From Orrella marina (GTDB lineage: Bacteria; Pseudomonadota; Gammaproteobacteria; Burkholderiales; Burkholderiaceae_B): a DNA stretch of 64,000 bases. The translations under genes were made by a program, and so were the position numbers. Location of the stretch: NCBI RefSeq assembly GCF_003058465.1, contig NZ_CP028901.1:4163195-4227194 (forward strand), in the 5' to 3' direction. The notes under the pieces are model-generated. The model made no database searches. It was not told the DNA's origin and saw nothing but the letters and a program-made list of their open reading frames with translations. Below, piece after piece: positions 1 to 10,167 of this stretch. Positions within the stretch are counted from its first letter, which is position 1; every line of letters starts with the position of its first letter.

Positions 1-495
1 CTGAGCGGCAGTCTATGGTGCAGTTGTTGTGGGTGCACCCGAGTTCGGCGTGCGCCGTGCAAAGGCGGTGCTTTTCTGGTGGGCACGAATTCCACCCGGC
101 AACTATTGCTCTGGCCGGTAGCAATCGGAGCAGTCATGGAGGTAACGAAATGGCTGAAGCCTTCGGTGCACAGGGACATTAAGTGTCCTGGCGAGCATGC
201 AGGCACCTTTGCATGCCTGTGCTCCAGTTCGTGCCTTTCAGTCATTACAACCCTTTCAAGATTCGAGATCATGCGCGATATGGTATCGGCCCTCATCTGG
301 CGCCAAACATCACATCAGAATCCGGTGCAAAGTGGGGTGCAGAGTACTGTGTGCGTCCTGAGCAACTCGTCTTCTGCGGCTTGCAAACATCCGCCCCGAC
401 GACAGCGCTGGTCTGGTTTACGGATGTTCTTTCCGCGGTTCAAAAGTGTTGTCGAACATTTCCCAAAGCGACCAGGGCCGGTACAGCGTGGCGCC
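1..495. other. No confident gene
   Basis: A reading frame is open on the plus strand from position 79 and runs into the gene at 496, but its first 139 codons look unlike a protein (no recognisable domain, mixed composition). I read this stretch as upstream non-coding DNA, or the unseen remains of a neighbour cut off by the window edge. Confidence 0.4.
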
Positions 496-1530
496 ATGGC
501 GAACCAGTCAGCGTCTGCCAGGACAAGGCGCAACAAGGGGCGAGGACTCTGGATATTGGTGATGACCGTGTTTTCGGGGCTCACTTTACCGGTCAATGCT
601 GCGTCGGCCGAGTCGCTGCTCGCAGTCGATGTGAGCAACCTGAGTGAGCCGGTCCTGTGCGCGGAGAAGGACAATGTCGCATTGATGCTCTCGGATGCAG
701 GTCAGGAACAGTCCGTCAGGTCGTTCGCGATACAAGCAGTGCATCCCGCGTATATCGGCATGATTGCGGTTGATAGTGATGCTCCTGACTTCACCAGTTG
801 TGACATGAGTCAGGATCCGGTGTTTGCATCCGGCGGTCCGGCTCAGCACACGATCTATGAGTCGCCGGATCTCTGGATCACTGGGTTCACCTTCGAATCG
901 TTCTGGCGCCCCGCCTCCGTGCCAGTGCATGTCCAGTCAGACGACGGATCAGGCAAGGTGAACACATTTGAGGGCCTGCACATGCTGCAGGTCTGGGTCC
1001 GTGATGGTGTGAGGCCAGAGGAGGTGCTGGTCCTGTATCCGCCTGACGGCTACTGGCGTGCCAGACCGTTGTCATATGCGCAGATGCGATGGACGGCCTA
1101 CGGCTCCTCATTTCTGGTTGGGCCTGTTCAGGACAAGGGTAGACCTGTGGCTGTGCTTGAGTCGGTGACGTTTGATCCGAAGACGCGAACTTTTGCGATG
1201 GCATTCGCCGCGGGAGGTGCGGGATCGCTCAGCATGGCCCAGCTTGATCGACAACATTTCAGGATGGATGTTGAACTCCAGGGGGTTGACACGTCCGTAC
1301 CGTTTGCGGCCCTGCGCTCCATGTATGTCACCAGGACCAACGCAGACGTGTCAGAGATCGCCTGGCGTGCCCCGCATTCTGCTGGCTGGCAGGAGTCGCC
1401 TGTGATGGCATTTCAGGGAGGCCGTGCGGTCGAGCTCTGGGCGGGCAGAAGCGTGCCATCGCGGCATAACCTGAGCGCGCCGGACATGATCTTCGGGCCG
1501 TTTCACGGTGACGGCCGATTTACCCGATAA
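496..1530 (+). CDS. Exported protein of unknown function
   Basis: 344 aa from the ATG at 496. The frame is open further upstream, but this start gives a textbook signal peptide: a basic N-terminus (about residues 1-18, rich in Arg and Lys), a hydrophobic core (LWILVMTVFSGLTL) and a small-residue cleavage region ending in Ala-Ala-Ser-Ala. The mature part is soluble-looking, with several Trp/Tyr-rich stretches and no membrane segment, and I do not recognise the family. The ribosome binding site before 496 is weak, so the start rests on the signal peptide. It stands alone, followed by about 300 bases without a gene. Periplasmic location is an inference. Confidence 0.6.
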   Translation: MANQSASARTRRNKGRGLWILVMTVFSGLTLPVNAASAESLLAVDVSNLSEPVLCAEKDNVALMLSDAGQEQSVRSFAIQAVHPAYIGMIAVDSDAPDFTSCDMSQDPVFASGGPAQHTIYESPDLWITGFTFESFWRPASVPVHVQSDDGSGKVNTFEGLHMLQVWVRDGVRPEEVLVLYPPDGYWRARPLSYAQMRWTAYGSSFLVGPVQDKGRPVAVLESVTFDPKTRTFAMAFAAGGAGSLSMAQLDRQHFRMDVELQGVDTSVPFAALRSMYVTRTNADVSEIAWRAPHSAGWQESPVMAFQGGRAVELWAGRSVPSRHNLSAPDMIFGPFHGDGRFTR

Positions 1531-1835
1531 GGGCGGGTTGCAGATTCGACCATCTGACCCACCAGTGTGTCGGGATGGATAACTGATCTGCTAGCGCGGA
1601 CAGTCATCTTCTTCGATACACTAGGCCAACTTTCTGGTTGCGTGCAGAAGGTTGGCACGCGTCAGGCGTGTGCATTGTGGATGGTGCGAATGTTGCCCGA
1701 AGCAGATGGGTCAATGGGTCAATGGTGCAATCGAGCAACACGAGATGTCCTGAACACCCAGCCACGCGAATTTCGGCGCGATTGAATAACGCAAATCAGC
1801 AACGTATATAACAACGATTAGACGGGAGCATTTTT
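1531..1835. other. Intergenic region before the enoyl-CoA hydratase
   Basis: A 72-codon frame at 1567-1785 lacks a ribosome binding site and protein-like composition. It contains a short local repeat (gggtcaat twice near 1709-1725). I see no gene, only the probable promoter region of the gene at 1836. Confidence 0.4.
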
Positions 1836-2654
1836 ATGGAAACGAAGTCAGGCGCAGTGGGTAACGGTACTGTCTTGTGGGAATTTGATCATCGCGGTGT
1901 TTCGACGGTCACACTCAACCGGCCAGAGGTGAATAACGCTTACAACGGCGACATGATCGGTGGACTGCATGAGGCCATGGATCTGCTTGGCGGGATGGAA
2001 GGGCTGCGCGTGGTGGTTTTGTGCGGCAATGGTAAACATTTTCAGGCAGGCGCTGACCTGGCCTGGATCAACGCACAGGGCAAGCTCGGACCGCAGGCAA
2101 ACGTCGACGCTTCACGAGCAACAGGCGAAGCCGTGCGCAGGCTCAACGAGCTGCCAGTCCCCACCGTTGCAATGGTGCAGGGTGGCTGCTTTGGTGGTGG
2201 CACGGGTGTGATTGCGGCATGCGATGTGGTCGTTGCTGCAGATGATGCGTTCTTTGCGATCACTGAGGCACGCTGGGGCCTGATGGCCAGCATCATTTTT
2301 CCGCAACTGGTCCAGGCAATCGGTCTGCGCAATGTACGTCGCTATGCACTGACCTGCGAACGATTTGGGGCAGACGTCGCCCAGCGCGTAGGGTTTGTGC
2401 ACGAGATCTGTCCGCTTGACCAGCTTGAGGCGACAGCAGAGAAAATCGTGGACGCGCTGGTGATGAATGCGCCGAACGCAGTGTCGACCACCAAACAGTT
2501 GACGATGAAAGTGGCCGAGGCTTTCCTGTCGGACGAAGACTTTGATTTTCTGGTGCAAAAGCACGCCGATACGCGTCGTTCAGATGAAGCGGCAGAGGGC
2601 ACCATGTCGTTCCTGGAAAAGCGCAAGCCCAAGTGGTACAAACCCAAGAACTGA
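1836..2654 (+). CDS. Enoyl-CoA hydratase/isomerase family protein
   Basis: 272 aa of the crotonase superfamily, acting on an acyl-CoA in the cytoplasm. A GGGAG ribosome binding site lies 8 bases before the ATG. The oxyanion-hole segments are visible: GKHFQAGADLAW (about 66-77) and GGCFGGGTGVIAACD (116-130), then AITEARWGL with Glu144 at the usual second catalytic position. The first catalytic Glu of classical hydratases is replaced in GGGTG (Thr123). Only one catalytic Glu is therefore present, as in isomerases and some methylglutaconyl-CoA-hydratase-like members, and hydration cannot be taken for granted. The ADLAWIN segment is reminiscent of methylglutaconyl-CoA hydratases (leucine catabolism), but no leucine genes adjoin. 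It ends at a strong terminator. Confidence 0.88.
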   Translation: METKSGAVGNGTVLWEFDHRGVSTVTLNRPEVNNAYNGDMIGGLHEAMDLLGGMEGLRVVVLCGNGKHFQAGADLAWINAQGKLGPQANVDASRATGEAVRRLNELPVPTVAMVQGGCFGGGTGVIAACDVVVAADDAFFAITEARWGLMASIIFPQLVQAIGLRNVRRYALTCERFGADVAQRVGFVHEICPLDQLEATAEKIVDALVMNAPNAVSTTKQLTMKVAEAFLSDEDFDFLVQKHADTRRSDEAAEGTMSFLEKRKPKWYKPKN

Positions 2655-2701
2655 GCGGTCACAGAACGGCGTCAGTTAACGGCGCAAGTTGACGGCGCAA
2701 T

Positions 2702-2746
2702 CCTGCCATGACAAAAGCCCCTTGAAGGGGCTTTTGTCATGGCAGG
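2702..2746. terminator. Bidirectional intrinsic terminator
   Basis: A perfect inverted repeat of 22-bp arms (2702-2723 and 2725-2746) with one central base. It has AAAAG and CTTTT tracts on the two flanks of a GCCCC/GGGGC core, so it can end transcription from both sides. It lies between the convergent enoyl-CoA hydratase and the NfeD/FloA operon. Confidence 0.85.
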
Positions 2747-2793
2747 GACTGATCATGAAGTCACTCATCTGGTCCTGTTTCTGGCCATCTCGA

Positions 2794-3584
2794 TCAGGTT
2801 GCGGGAGGAGGTTGACGTGAATCCGGGCGAGGTTCGGGTGGCTGCGTTGATGAGTATTTGGAAGGCTCGCTTGAGCGGTCCGGCAATCCGGTGGCAAGTG
2901 GCTGGTCCTGGTAAGCGTCCAGTGCACGGCATGGGCCGAGAATCGTCATCGCAACAATGGCCTGACGCAGTCCGGCTTGTGTGGCGAGATTCACGCCCAG
3001 GCCCGCCTGTCGCTGGGGGGGGGCAGAGGCTGCGTTGTGGACGAAATGACCCGACTGGTCTGCGCGACCGGTTCAGGTGCCGTGAACGGGTGTGGCACCG
3101 GGGGCGGAGTCTGAGGCAGATCTGACTGAAAAATGTCCCGGGACTGTTCGGGCCGTGCCAGGCTGTCGTCAGACGTGTAGCGATCCCGATCACTTTGCGA
3201 GAAACTGTCCGTATCCTCGTGGTTTCTTCCCCAGGCGGTGTCTTCCAGTGACGGGTTGCTGGAAGTGCCGGTCTTTTGCCAGATGGATTCTTCTCGTGCG
3301 CTGCTGACGTCCCGATCGTTTCGGTCCTCTGCATTCAGACTGCCCTGTGCGCTGGCAAGATCGGGTGGCCCCGTCTCTTTTGGAGGCAAAGGGGGTAGCT
3401 TTGCCATATTCTTGGCAGCCGCCTGAACGCGCCAGAAGATAATGCCCAGTCCGATAAGAAACAGGACAATTCCGGACGGAGCCCCGAAAACATACGCCAG
3501 AAATGCCGCAAAAAACAGGCTGTATGGAGAGGGCTGTCCTTTGGATTTCTTCTTTTTCGGGGGGGTCTCAGCAGACTGCGTCAT
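2794..3584 (-). pseudogene. Proline-rich membrane protein of the FloA/NfeD operon, frame broken at a C9 run
   Basis: As read, a 197-aa protein starts at 3584 and stops at 2991. It has a basic Lys-rich start, one or two membrane segments (about residues 20-52) and a long polar, Pro-rich tail. The stop follows directly on a run of nine C (minus strand; G9 at 3015-3023). With one more C the frame continues to 2794 and adds a conserved-looking tail containing LRQAIVAMTILGPCRAL, a C-terminal style common in this family of bacteria. The restored protein is about 263 aa. The start lies 6 bases from the end of floA, so the two are co-transcribed. The break could be a sequencing error, a real mutation or phase variation. 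Function unknown. Confidence 0.65.
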
Positions 3585-3589
3585 CGCCT

Positions 3590-4570
3590 TCAGACCCTCG
3601 GGGTGCTTGTGTCATTCGGATTGCCGGCAATGTTGTCACGCATGTCTGTATCTGCCTGGAGATTGCGCATACGGTAGTAGTCCATGATGCCGAGCTTTCC
3701 GCTGCGGAAGGCCTCGGCCATGGCCAGTGGCACCTCGGATTCGGCTTCGACCACCTTGGCTCGCATTTCCTGTTCCTTGGCGACCGCCATGGCGCGTCGC
3801 TCTTCGGCCTTGGCCTGCGCAATCTGCTTGTCGGCGTTCGCTTGATCGATCTGGAGTTTGGCGCCAATGTTTTCGCCCACATCCACGTCGGCAATATCGA
3901 TCGAGAGAATCTCGTAGGCGGTGCCTGCGTCCAGGCCCTTGGCCAGAATGTGTTTTGAAATGTGGTCCGGGTTCTCGAGTACGGTCTTGTGGCTGTCGGC
4001 CGAACCGATGGTGCTGACCATCCCTTCACCAACCCGGGCCATGATGGTCTCCGCCCCGGCGCCACCAACCAGGCGGTCGATGTTGGTACGTACAGTGACC
4101 CGCGCAACCCCGACCAGCTGGATGCCATCGCGTGCAACCGCGGCAACTCTCGGGGTTTCGATTACCTTGGGAAGAACAGACATCTGGACTGCTTCGAGTA
4201 CATCCCGGCCGGCCAGATCGATAGCTGCAGCACGTTTGAAGGTCAGCGGAATGTTGGCCTTGTCGGCCGAGATCATGGCGTTAACGACCCTGACAACATC
4301 GCCTCCGGCCAGAAAGTGGGCTTCGAGATCATCCAGCGGGATCTGGAGTCCGGCCTTCACGGCACTGATGCGGGCCGTGATGATGACTGAAGGTGGCACT
4401 CGCCGCAGCCGCATGGCCACCAGCGTGAACAGTCCGACATAGGCGCCCGATGCCCAGGCTGCAATCCACAGCGGGATAGGTACGAGGTACAGCACGATGG
4501 CCAGCAGGACCACCACGGGTACCAGCAAGCCAAAGGCTCCAAACAGACCAAATACCGATTCGAGCATCAA
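3590..4570 (-). CDS. floA: Flotillin-like protein FloA
   Basis: 326 aa, the usual size for FloA (UPF0365/YqfA family), a scaffold of membrane microdomains. One long hydrophobic hairpin lies at about 5-50. The SPFH/PHB-type domain follows, and a helical Ala/Glu/Lys-rich stretch (about 235-290: [19 protein letters not shown]) forms the coiled coil typical of flotillins. The start overlaps the end of the upstream NfeD gene by four bases (ATGA), so the proteins are translationally coupled. NfeD-FloA pairing is well known in bacteria, where the protease and scaffold work together at the membrane. Identification is confident; cellular role here is by family. Confidence 0.92.
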   Translation of the reverse strand: MMLESVFGLFGAFGLLVPVVVLLAIVLYLVPIPLWIAAWASGAYVGLFTLVAMRLRRVPPSVIITARISAVKAGLQIPLDDLEAHFLAGGDVVRVVNAMISADKANIPLTFKRAAAIDLAGRDVLEAVQMSVLPKVIETPRVAAVARDGIQLVGVARVTVRTNIDRLVGGAGAETIMARVGEGMVSTIGSADSHKTVLENPDHISKHILAKGLDAGTAYEILSIDIADVDVGENIGAKLQIDQANADKQIAQAKAEERRAMAVAKEQEMRAKVVEAESEVPLAMAEAFRSGKLGIMDYYRMRNLQADTDMRDNIAGNPNDTSTPRV

Positions 4571-5952
4571 GCTTCTCCTGTGGGTGATTGCACTACTGTA
4601 ATTCGTCTGACAACCACACGGTTGCCGTCAACATGATCGACACGGACCGCGCTGCCAGCCTCAATGTACTCACCATCCGATACAACATCAATACGTTGTC
4701 CCTGAATGCTGGCGATACCGGCCGGACGCAGTGTCGTGGTGGTGATGCCGGTCTGCCCGACCAGCTCGTGTTCCCGGACCGGCTCAGAGGTGAACCCGCT
4801 ACCTGCCTCCAGCTCGGTTTGTAGAATCAGGTGACGCCCAAAACGGGTGCGAGGCAGAAGTCTGATCAGTAGCAGGCTCGCCAGAATGGCAACGACCATC
4901 GAAATACCCAGGCGGGTGGCCGCGCTGAGCAGCGCTTCGAAAGAAGCCCCGTCGCCGACGGTGCTGAGCATGATGGCCGCAAGAAATGCGAGTATTCCGA
5001 GTATGCCGGCGATCCCGAATCCCGGGAGCACAAAAGCCTCGACCAGTAAAAGCAGGATACCGGCCGCCGCTAGCAGCAGCTCTTCCCAGCCCGCCAGACT
5101 GACCAGCCAGTGACCCCACATGAAGAGTCCTAGTGCGCTCAGTCCGAGGGCGCCCGGAACGCCAAATCCGGGTGTGCGAATCTCAACGATGATGCCCAGC
5201 ATGGCCACGGTCACCAGCAGTGAGCTGACAACGGGGTCTGTCAGAAACCGGACTACCTCCTCGGCCCAGTTGGTCTGGGTCTGAACAATGTCTGCATTGC
5301 GGATACCCAGTTCATCGAGTGCCTCGGTGAGTGTTGAGGCCTGCGCATCAGCCAGACCGACCTCGAGTGCTTCGCGGGTGGTGAGCGTGAGCAGCTTGCC
5401 TTTCTCGATCAGACCCGGTATCTCGACATCGGAGTCGACCATCGCCTGTGCGATCAGTGGATCTCTGTCTCGGGCTTCGGCAGTGGCACCAAACTCCTTG
5501 CGTACGTAGGAGACCGTCTTCTCGGACACGGGCTGGGTTTGCGTTCCGCTACTTTGAACCGGGGTGGCGGCGCCAATCGTGGCGCCAGGTGTCATGACAA
5601 TGGCGTTGGTGGCCAGACTGATCAGGGCGCCAGCCGAGATCGCCCGGCTGTCGATGAAGGCAATCGAATTGACCGGACTTTTAATCAGAGCGTCACGAAT
5701 CTGCACCGCGGCGTCTACCCGGCCTCCAAACGTATTGATCTGGAGTACCACGGCCGTGGCCTGATTGTTCTGAGCTTCGCTCAGGACCCTTTCGATGTAC
5801 GGAGCGAGTCCCAGATCAATGGTGCCATCAACTTGCGCAACATAAACCAGCGGTTGACGTGCGCTTGACCAGGCCGATAAATGACCTGCTGCCAGTACAA
5901 GCAGCAGCAGGATCGGAATCAGCAGGCGGATTCGGGACAAGACAGGGCTCAT
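4567..5952 (-). CDS. NfeD family membrane-bound serine protease
   Basis: 461 aa, long-form NfeD. A signal peptide or anchor covers residues 1-30. A ClpP-class (SppA/1510-N-like) serine protease domain follows, with the nucleophile in AISAGALIS (Ser106) and a candidate general-base Lys at 145. Four or so membrane segments span roughly 235-375, and a C-terminal OB-fold (about 395-455) ends the protein. It is the first gene of a three-gene leftward operon with floA and the Pro-rich membrane protein. Long NfeD proteins of this type cleave hydrophobic C-terminal tails of membrane proteins such as stomatins. Whether it cuts FloA is inference. Confidence 0.9.
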   Translation of the reverse strand: MSPVLSRIRLLIPILLLLVLAAGHLSAWSSARQPLVYVAQVDGTIDLGLAPYIERVLSEAQNNQATAVVLQINTFGGRVDAAVQIRDALIKSPVNSIAFIDSRAISAGALISLATNAIVMTPGATIGAATPVQSSGTQTQPVSEKTVSYVRKEFGATAEARDRDPLIAQAMVDSDVEIPGLIEKGKLLTLTTREALEVGLADAQASTLTEALDELGIRNADIVQTQTNWAEEVVRFLTDPVVSSLLVTVAMLGIIVEIRTPGFGVPGALGLSALGLFMWGHWLVSLAGWEELLLAAAGILLLLVEAFVLPGFGIAGILGILAFLAAIMLSTVGDGASFEALLSAATRLGISMVVAILASLLLIRLLPRTRFGRHLILQTELEAGSGFTSEPVREHELVGQTGITTTTLRPAGIASIQGQRIDVVSDGEYIEAGSAVRVDHVDGNRVVVRRITVVQSPTGEA

Positions 5953-6020
5953 TTGTCCAGTGTACGTTAATTAACCAGGTTCTTCTGTGCAAGGATGTTC
6001 GCCTTGAGGGTAATCCGTCG

Positions 6021-6075
6021 TCAATAGGGCCATGCAGGCCAGGCAGCTGGTGCCTGACCTGCATGGCCCTATTGA
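6021..6075. terminator. Stem-loop after tctA
   Basis: Inverted repeat with 25-bp arms (6021-6045 and 6051-6075), a single mismatch and a 5-base loop, 20 bases past the tctA stop. There is no U-run directly after the stem, so factor-independent termination is likely but not certain. Confidence 0.65.
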
Positions 6076-6094
6076 TCCGCCGCCGATACTGTGA

Positions 6095-7753
6095 CTATGA
6101 GGTTGCGTCTTTTACAGGTGAGCGCATGCGCTTGATCGCAATCAGCAATGCCAGTAGCAGCAAGGCTGCACCAAGCACCGAGCGGACCCATCCTTCCATG
6201 AGGAACATCGGGATGCCGGCACAGGCAAAGAAGGCGGCGCCATAATACTTTGCCCATCCGTGGCCGAGCCTGCTTGCACGCTGAAAGAGCGGGAAGAAAG
6301 CGGAGAACAGTGCTAACACGATAAAGAACATCGCCCACGGCCGCACAAAGAACAGGCTGATGTCATCACTCGTGGACAAGGCGCGTGAAAGGTTCAGTTC
6401 GGCTAGTGGACCGAGCACGACACCAAGCACCATGGGTGTGAGCGGAAACCCGTTCTTGACCATGATAAAGCCCAGGACGCCGAAACCCAGCAAGGTCCAG
6501 ATATCAAACGTGGTGTTGTTAAGCGTGAAGACCCCGATCGCGCAGTAAACCAGAATGATGACACCGAGAATGTAAAGCGGCACCCGTGTCACCAGCAAAA
6601 AGACGCGCAGTGCACCCGAGGTCATGGCAAGCGTCATGAAGTTTGCCAGGAAGTACGCCACCATGATGCCGTAGGCCAGTACCGCCTGGGTACTGATGAA
6701 AGTCGGGCTTGGTGCAATGTTGTGAATCGTCAGGGCCCCGAGCATGACCGCGGTGACGGCATCGCCTGGAATCCCCAGTGCCATCATCATGATGAGCGCG
6801 CCACCCGCGGTGGCGTTGTTGGATGTCTCCGACGCGATGACACCTTCCGGAATGCCTTGGCCGAATTTCTCCGGGTGTCTGGACGCCTTCTTGCTCTGGT
6901 CGTAGGCCAGGATGTTCGAGATCGAACTGCCAGCAGCGGGAAGTAATCCGATAAACAGACCTATCAACGAGGAACGCAGACCAACTACCCAGTGCATGAA
7001 GTTAAGTCGGATGGCCTCTCGATGCTCCAGTTTTACCGCCTTGTGGCGACCGGAAATCATGGGCTTGCGCGCACTGTCGCTGTCGCTCAGATCACTCAGA
7101 AGCTGGCTGAACGCGAACAGACCGATCAAAACCGGCAGGAACGCAAATCCGGCACCGAGCGAGCCGAAACCAAAGGTAAAGCGCGCCGCGCCGTTGATGT
7201 GGTCCTCGCCCACCGATGCAATCAACAGGCCGACTGCGCCCGCAATCAGGCCCTTGATCATGGCACCTTCAGACAGGCTGGCTGCGATTGTCAGGGCGAA
7301 GCAGACCAGCATGAAGTAATCCCAGGGGCCAAACTCCAGTCCGATTGCCGCGAGCGTGGGTGCCAGAAACACGAGGATGACCGCTGAAATCATTCCCCCG
7401 AAAAAAGAAGCCCATAGTCCCAGGCCCAGAGCCAGTCCGGGTCGCCCATTGCGGGCCATCGGAAAACCGTCAAAGGTGGTGGAAATGGCTGACGGTGTGC
7501 CAGGGATGCCGATCAGGATCGAGGCGAACATGCCCCCGGTCAAGCCGCCGACATAAACACCCAGCATGGTCGAGAGTCCTTCGATCGGGTTCATGCCGAA
7601 GGTGAAAGGCAGTGCCAGCACCACTGCCATAGTGATGGTGAAGCCGGGAATGGAGCCTGCGATAAGTCCTGCGGCCACGCCCAGGGCCATCAGAAGCAGA
7701 TTGTTCAGCGCGAAGACTTCTATAAATGCACTTGCGAGATTGCTCAGAATCAT
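6095..7753 (-). CDS. tctA: Tripartite tricarboxylate transporter permease, TctA family
   Basis: 552 aa, somewhat longer than the usual 500. It is the large membrane subunit of a binding-protein-dependent secondary carrier that imports carboxylates with cations. About twelve hydrophobic segments are visible. The two hallmark Gly/Pro-rich repeats are present: GLIAGSIPGFTITMAVVLAL near residue 30, and the segment around GLLPAAGSSISNILAYDQSK near 268. It is the last gene of the leftward order bug-tctB-tctA and is followed by a stem-loop. The substrate cannot be read from the sequence; citrate, other di/tricarboxylates and aromatic acids are all known for the family. Confidence 0.93.
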   Translation of the reverse strand: MILSNLASAFIEVFALNNLLLMALGVAAGLIAGSIPGFTITMAVVLALPFTFGMNPIEGLSTMLGVYVGGLTGGMFASILIGIPGTPSAISTTFDGFPMARNGRPGLALGLGLWASFFGGMISAVILVFLAPTLAAIGLEFGPWDYFMLVCFALTIAASLSEGAMIKGLIAGAVGLLIASVGEDHINGAARFTFGFGSLGAGFAFLPVLIGLFAFSQLLSDLSDSDSARKPMISGRHKAVKLEHREAIRLNFMHWVVGLRSSLIGLFIGLLPAAGSSISNILAYDQSKKASRHPEKFGQGIPEGVIASETSNNATAGGALIMMMALGIPGDAVTAVMLGALTIHNIAPSPTFISTQAVLAYGIMVAYFLANFMTLAMTSGALRVFLLVTRVPLYILGVIILVYCAIGVFTLNNTTFDIWTLLGFGVLGFIMVKNGFPLTPMVLGVVLGPLAELNLSRALSTSDDISLFFVRPWAMFFIVLALFSAFFPLFQRASRLGHGWAKYYGAAFFACAGIPMFLMEGWVRSVLGAALLLLALLIAIKRMRSPVKDATS

Positions 7754-7771
7754 GATCCAGATGCCTCGTGT

Positions 7772-8248
7772 TCAGCCAAAGAACTCGCCTCTTGGAAGCA
7801 CGACTCCAAGTGCAAAGGTGAAGATTGCCCACATGCCGCCCACAGAGACGACCGAAATGACCGCATGCATGGCGAGTCGTCGAGGCGACGCTCCTCCTAT
7901 TAGTGTCTGGGTGACGAACACGAACAGAATGCCAGCGGCCAGCATGCCCAGGTAGGGCAGGGTGAACAGGAATACCGCGAACATCACGAAGCAGATGATC
8001 GGGTTGCGATAGGCTCTGAGCCAGGCGGCCAGACTGAATGGCCCGCTCTCAGGAGGCGGATTGGCCAGCGACTGGAGCAAGTAGATGATGCTCAGGACAA
8101 AGAGCAGGATCAGTACGAATCTTGGCCAGACTTCCGATCCCATCTCGGAAAACGGAACTTCACGGATGTAGAAGGTCTGCCAGAAAAAAATGCCGCATAG
8201 CAGCAGCAGTAAAACAGCGATGACTGAGTCTCGATGAAGGCGCTTCAT
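7772..8248 (-). CDS. tctB: Tripartite tricarboxylate transporter small membrane subunit, TctB family
   Basis: 158 aa from the ATG at 8248, which begins MKRLHRDSVIAVLLLLLCG. The frame is open upstream to 8326, but that extension is polar and unlike TctB. Four hydrophobic segments fit the four-helix small subunit. It lies 18 bases before tctA and about 200 bases after the binding-protein gene, completing the three-part transporter. The ribosome binding site is weak, so the start could be off by a few codons. Confidence 0.85.
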   Translation of the reverse strand: MKRLHRDSVIAVLLLLLCGIFFWQTFYIREVPFSEMGSEVWPRFVLILLFVLSIIYLLQSLANPPPESGPFSLAAWLRAYRNPIICFVMFAVFLFTLPYLGMLAAGILFVFVTQTLIGGASPRRLAMHAVISVVSVGGMWAIFTFALGVVLPRGEFFG

Positions 8249-8453
8249 GGTGCGGTTTGGCCTGCTCTGTTTTAAAACGGTTGTGACCGTCGGGTTGGTG
8301 CTCTTGGGGAGAGGGTTGGCAGCCACTAAGGCTGCAGTCCTGGATCGTCAGACTGGTCAGGACTGCGCCGGGCAAGGCCCGGGCCGTTCACACAAAGACT
8401 GGGGAGAGACTGACACAAAAACCTGTCAGCCGGTCCCCCCTTGTGTTGCTCAC

Positions 8454-9431
8454 TCACTGCTTTTTGAACATACCGATCTTGATGGCAAGACGCTCATGCT
8501 CTTTGTAGCCCTCTTCGAGGAAGGCCTTGTAGCCGGCTGCGTCCTTGTAAAGCACCATGGAGCCAACGGTCTCGATGGATTTGACCAGAGCAGGATCCTT
8601 GGCAGCTTTGGCAAATGCATCTTCCCAGAACTTGATATATTCTGCCGGTGTGCCTTTCGGAAGCGCCACACCACGGGCCAGACCGTATTCGATGTTATAG
8701 CCCTCTTCCTTGAGGGTTGGGATCTCGGGGACAATCGGATCACGTTCCGGCATGGCAATACCCAGACCGATCAGTGAACCCTCGGCAATATACTGCTTGG
8801 CAGACAGCACGTTGCTCTCGCCCATCATCACATTGCCCGCGAGCAGCGCCGTATTCCGTTCGCGAGTTCCGTCATAGGAAACATAACGCAACTGGATGTC
8901 TGCTGCGTCTTCAATGAGCAGGAAGATGAAGTGGCTGGTCGAGCCGAGCGTCACACCGACCGTGACCGAGCGTGGGTCCTTCTTTGACATTTCGATCATC
9001 GACTTCAGGTCTTTGAAAGGCGCCTTGCTTGATGATGCGATGATGGAAGGGGTGTAGCTGACCAGAGAGACTGGTTCAAAAGCGTCGTGCGTAAAGTCGG
9101 CGCGCCCCGTCAGATAACTGGTGATCACGCTTTCATGCAGGGCAATCATCATGCAGCCGTCAGGCTTGGCATCCTTGACCTGTGTCGCACCACGGATACC
9201 GCCCTGGCCTCCAACGTTGACGACCTGCAACTGTGGCTTGATTCCACTTTTGTTGATGGTGTCGACGTACTGGCGAAACACGATGTCCGTGTCGCCGCCT
9301 GCGCCCCAGGGCACGATGAGCTGTGCGGTCGAGCAAGAGGGGGCGGCCGCCTGGGCCGAAATAGGTGCAGCCAGAAGAGTCAGGCTCGCAGCGGTTGCTG
9401 CGGCGGCTGCTTTGAGTCGGGCTTTGAACAT
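8454..9431 (-). CDS. Bug-family periplasmic substrate-binding protein of the TTT system
   Basis: 325 aa. An Ala-rich signal peptide (residues 1-29) is followed by the Bug (TctC) fold, with the typical early motif LIVPWGAGGDTDIVFRQ and a Gly-rich ligand loop GGQGGIRG. An AAGGAG ribosome binding site lies 7 bases before the ATG. It is the first gene of the transporter operon. Bug proteins are hugely expanded in Bordetella relatives and bind carboxylates, amino acids or aromatic acids in the periplasm. The aspartate dehydrogenase facing it makes a C4 acid or amino-acid ligand possible, but this is inference. Confidence 0.93.
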   Translation of the reverse strand: MFKARLKAAAAATAASLTLLAAPISAQAAAPSCSTAQLIVPWGAGGDTDIVFRQYVDTINKSGIKPQLQVVNVGGQGGIRGATQVKDAKPDGCMMIALHESVITSYLTGRADFTHDAFEPVSLVSYTPSIIASSSKAPFKDLKSMIEMSKKDPRSVTVGVTLGSTSHFIFLLIEDAADIQLRYVSYDGTRERNTALLAGNVMMGESNVLSAKQYIAEGSLIGLGIAMPERDPIVPEIPTLKEEGYNIEYGLARGVALPKGTPAEYIKFWEDAFAKAAKDPALVKSIETVGSMVLYKDAAGYKAFLEEGYKEHERLAIKIGMFKKQ

Positions 9432-10167
9432 GTATGGCTCCTTGTTTGTGATGAATACTGCAATCAGTCAGAGATCCATCTATCTGCGAGGCAAGCAGGC
9501 AGGAAACAGATGGGGATAAGACGAGTACAAGACGGGTACAAACGGTCATCATCTGTTCGGGCGCTTTTTACGGATGGCCGCTCAAGCTTTCCCTGTGCAC
9601 CAGACTGGACCATCATCACGCCGTTCATGGTTCTGTGCAAGACCGGATTGCTTCGGCCGGCTGTGTTTCTGGATGCGTCCGGCAAGGTGACTGGCCAGGG
9701 TGGTCTGACTGCAAGCAAAACGCATGCCATCAGTAACTGTGATATCTCTGTTCTTTGAGCTCAGCATCTGATCAGCGTATGTTGCAGTGCGTACCGGATT
9801 GATTGTCGATGACGGAACGTCCATGATCAAGGGACTTGATGTGGGGCATTCCCTAGGGTTGTGTGGATTCTGGCCGACGTTGCATAATTTATTTTAGTTT
9901 TGATGGCGGTGAAAGCACTGGCGCATGCCGAAGGGTAGTCCATGCACCTGTCTGGTGCGTTCTGTATGTGCGTGTGCGTGCTGTTCATTGAGCATTTGTC
10001 CACCATTCGCTCAACATGACAGTCTGGCTTGCTTTTGAGCCAATGCTCGGTAATCCCGGTGTCAGTCAGAAAACTGGATCTAACTGGTGTTGTGGTGTTC
10101 GATCAACGTAAGATATGGAATGAGAGTGCAGGCATGAGAGTGCATCAGATCAGAACATCAGTGAGGA
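9432..10167. other. Divergent promoter region
   Basis: 736 bases between the leftward transporter operon and the rightward aspartate dehydrogenase. Open frames here (for example 9582-9830 minus) lack ribosome binding sites and protein-like composition. The stretch around 9865-9910 is AT-richer (cataatttattttagttttg) and is the likeliest promoter zone. No regulator gene is present in the gap. Confidence 0.45.

Noticed and set aside
79..495. N-terminal extension of the exported protein frame
   Set aside because: Open by chance in GC-rich DNA. The extension would bury the signal peptide 140 residues inside the protein.
8334..8366. 9-bp inverted repeat between tctB and the Bug gene
   Set aside because: Short arms, 15-base loop and no U-run; could be chance. 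A processing site is possible but unsupported.
9087..9758. 223-codon plus-strand frame across the Bug gene start
   Set aside because: It is antisense to the Bug coding sequence and signal peptide; no ribosome binding site, no domain.
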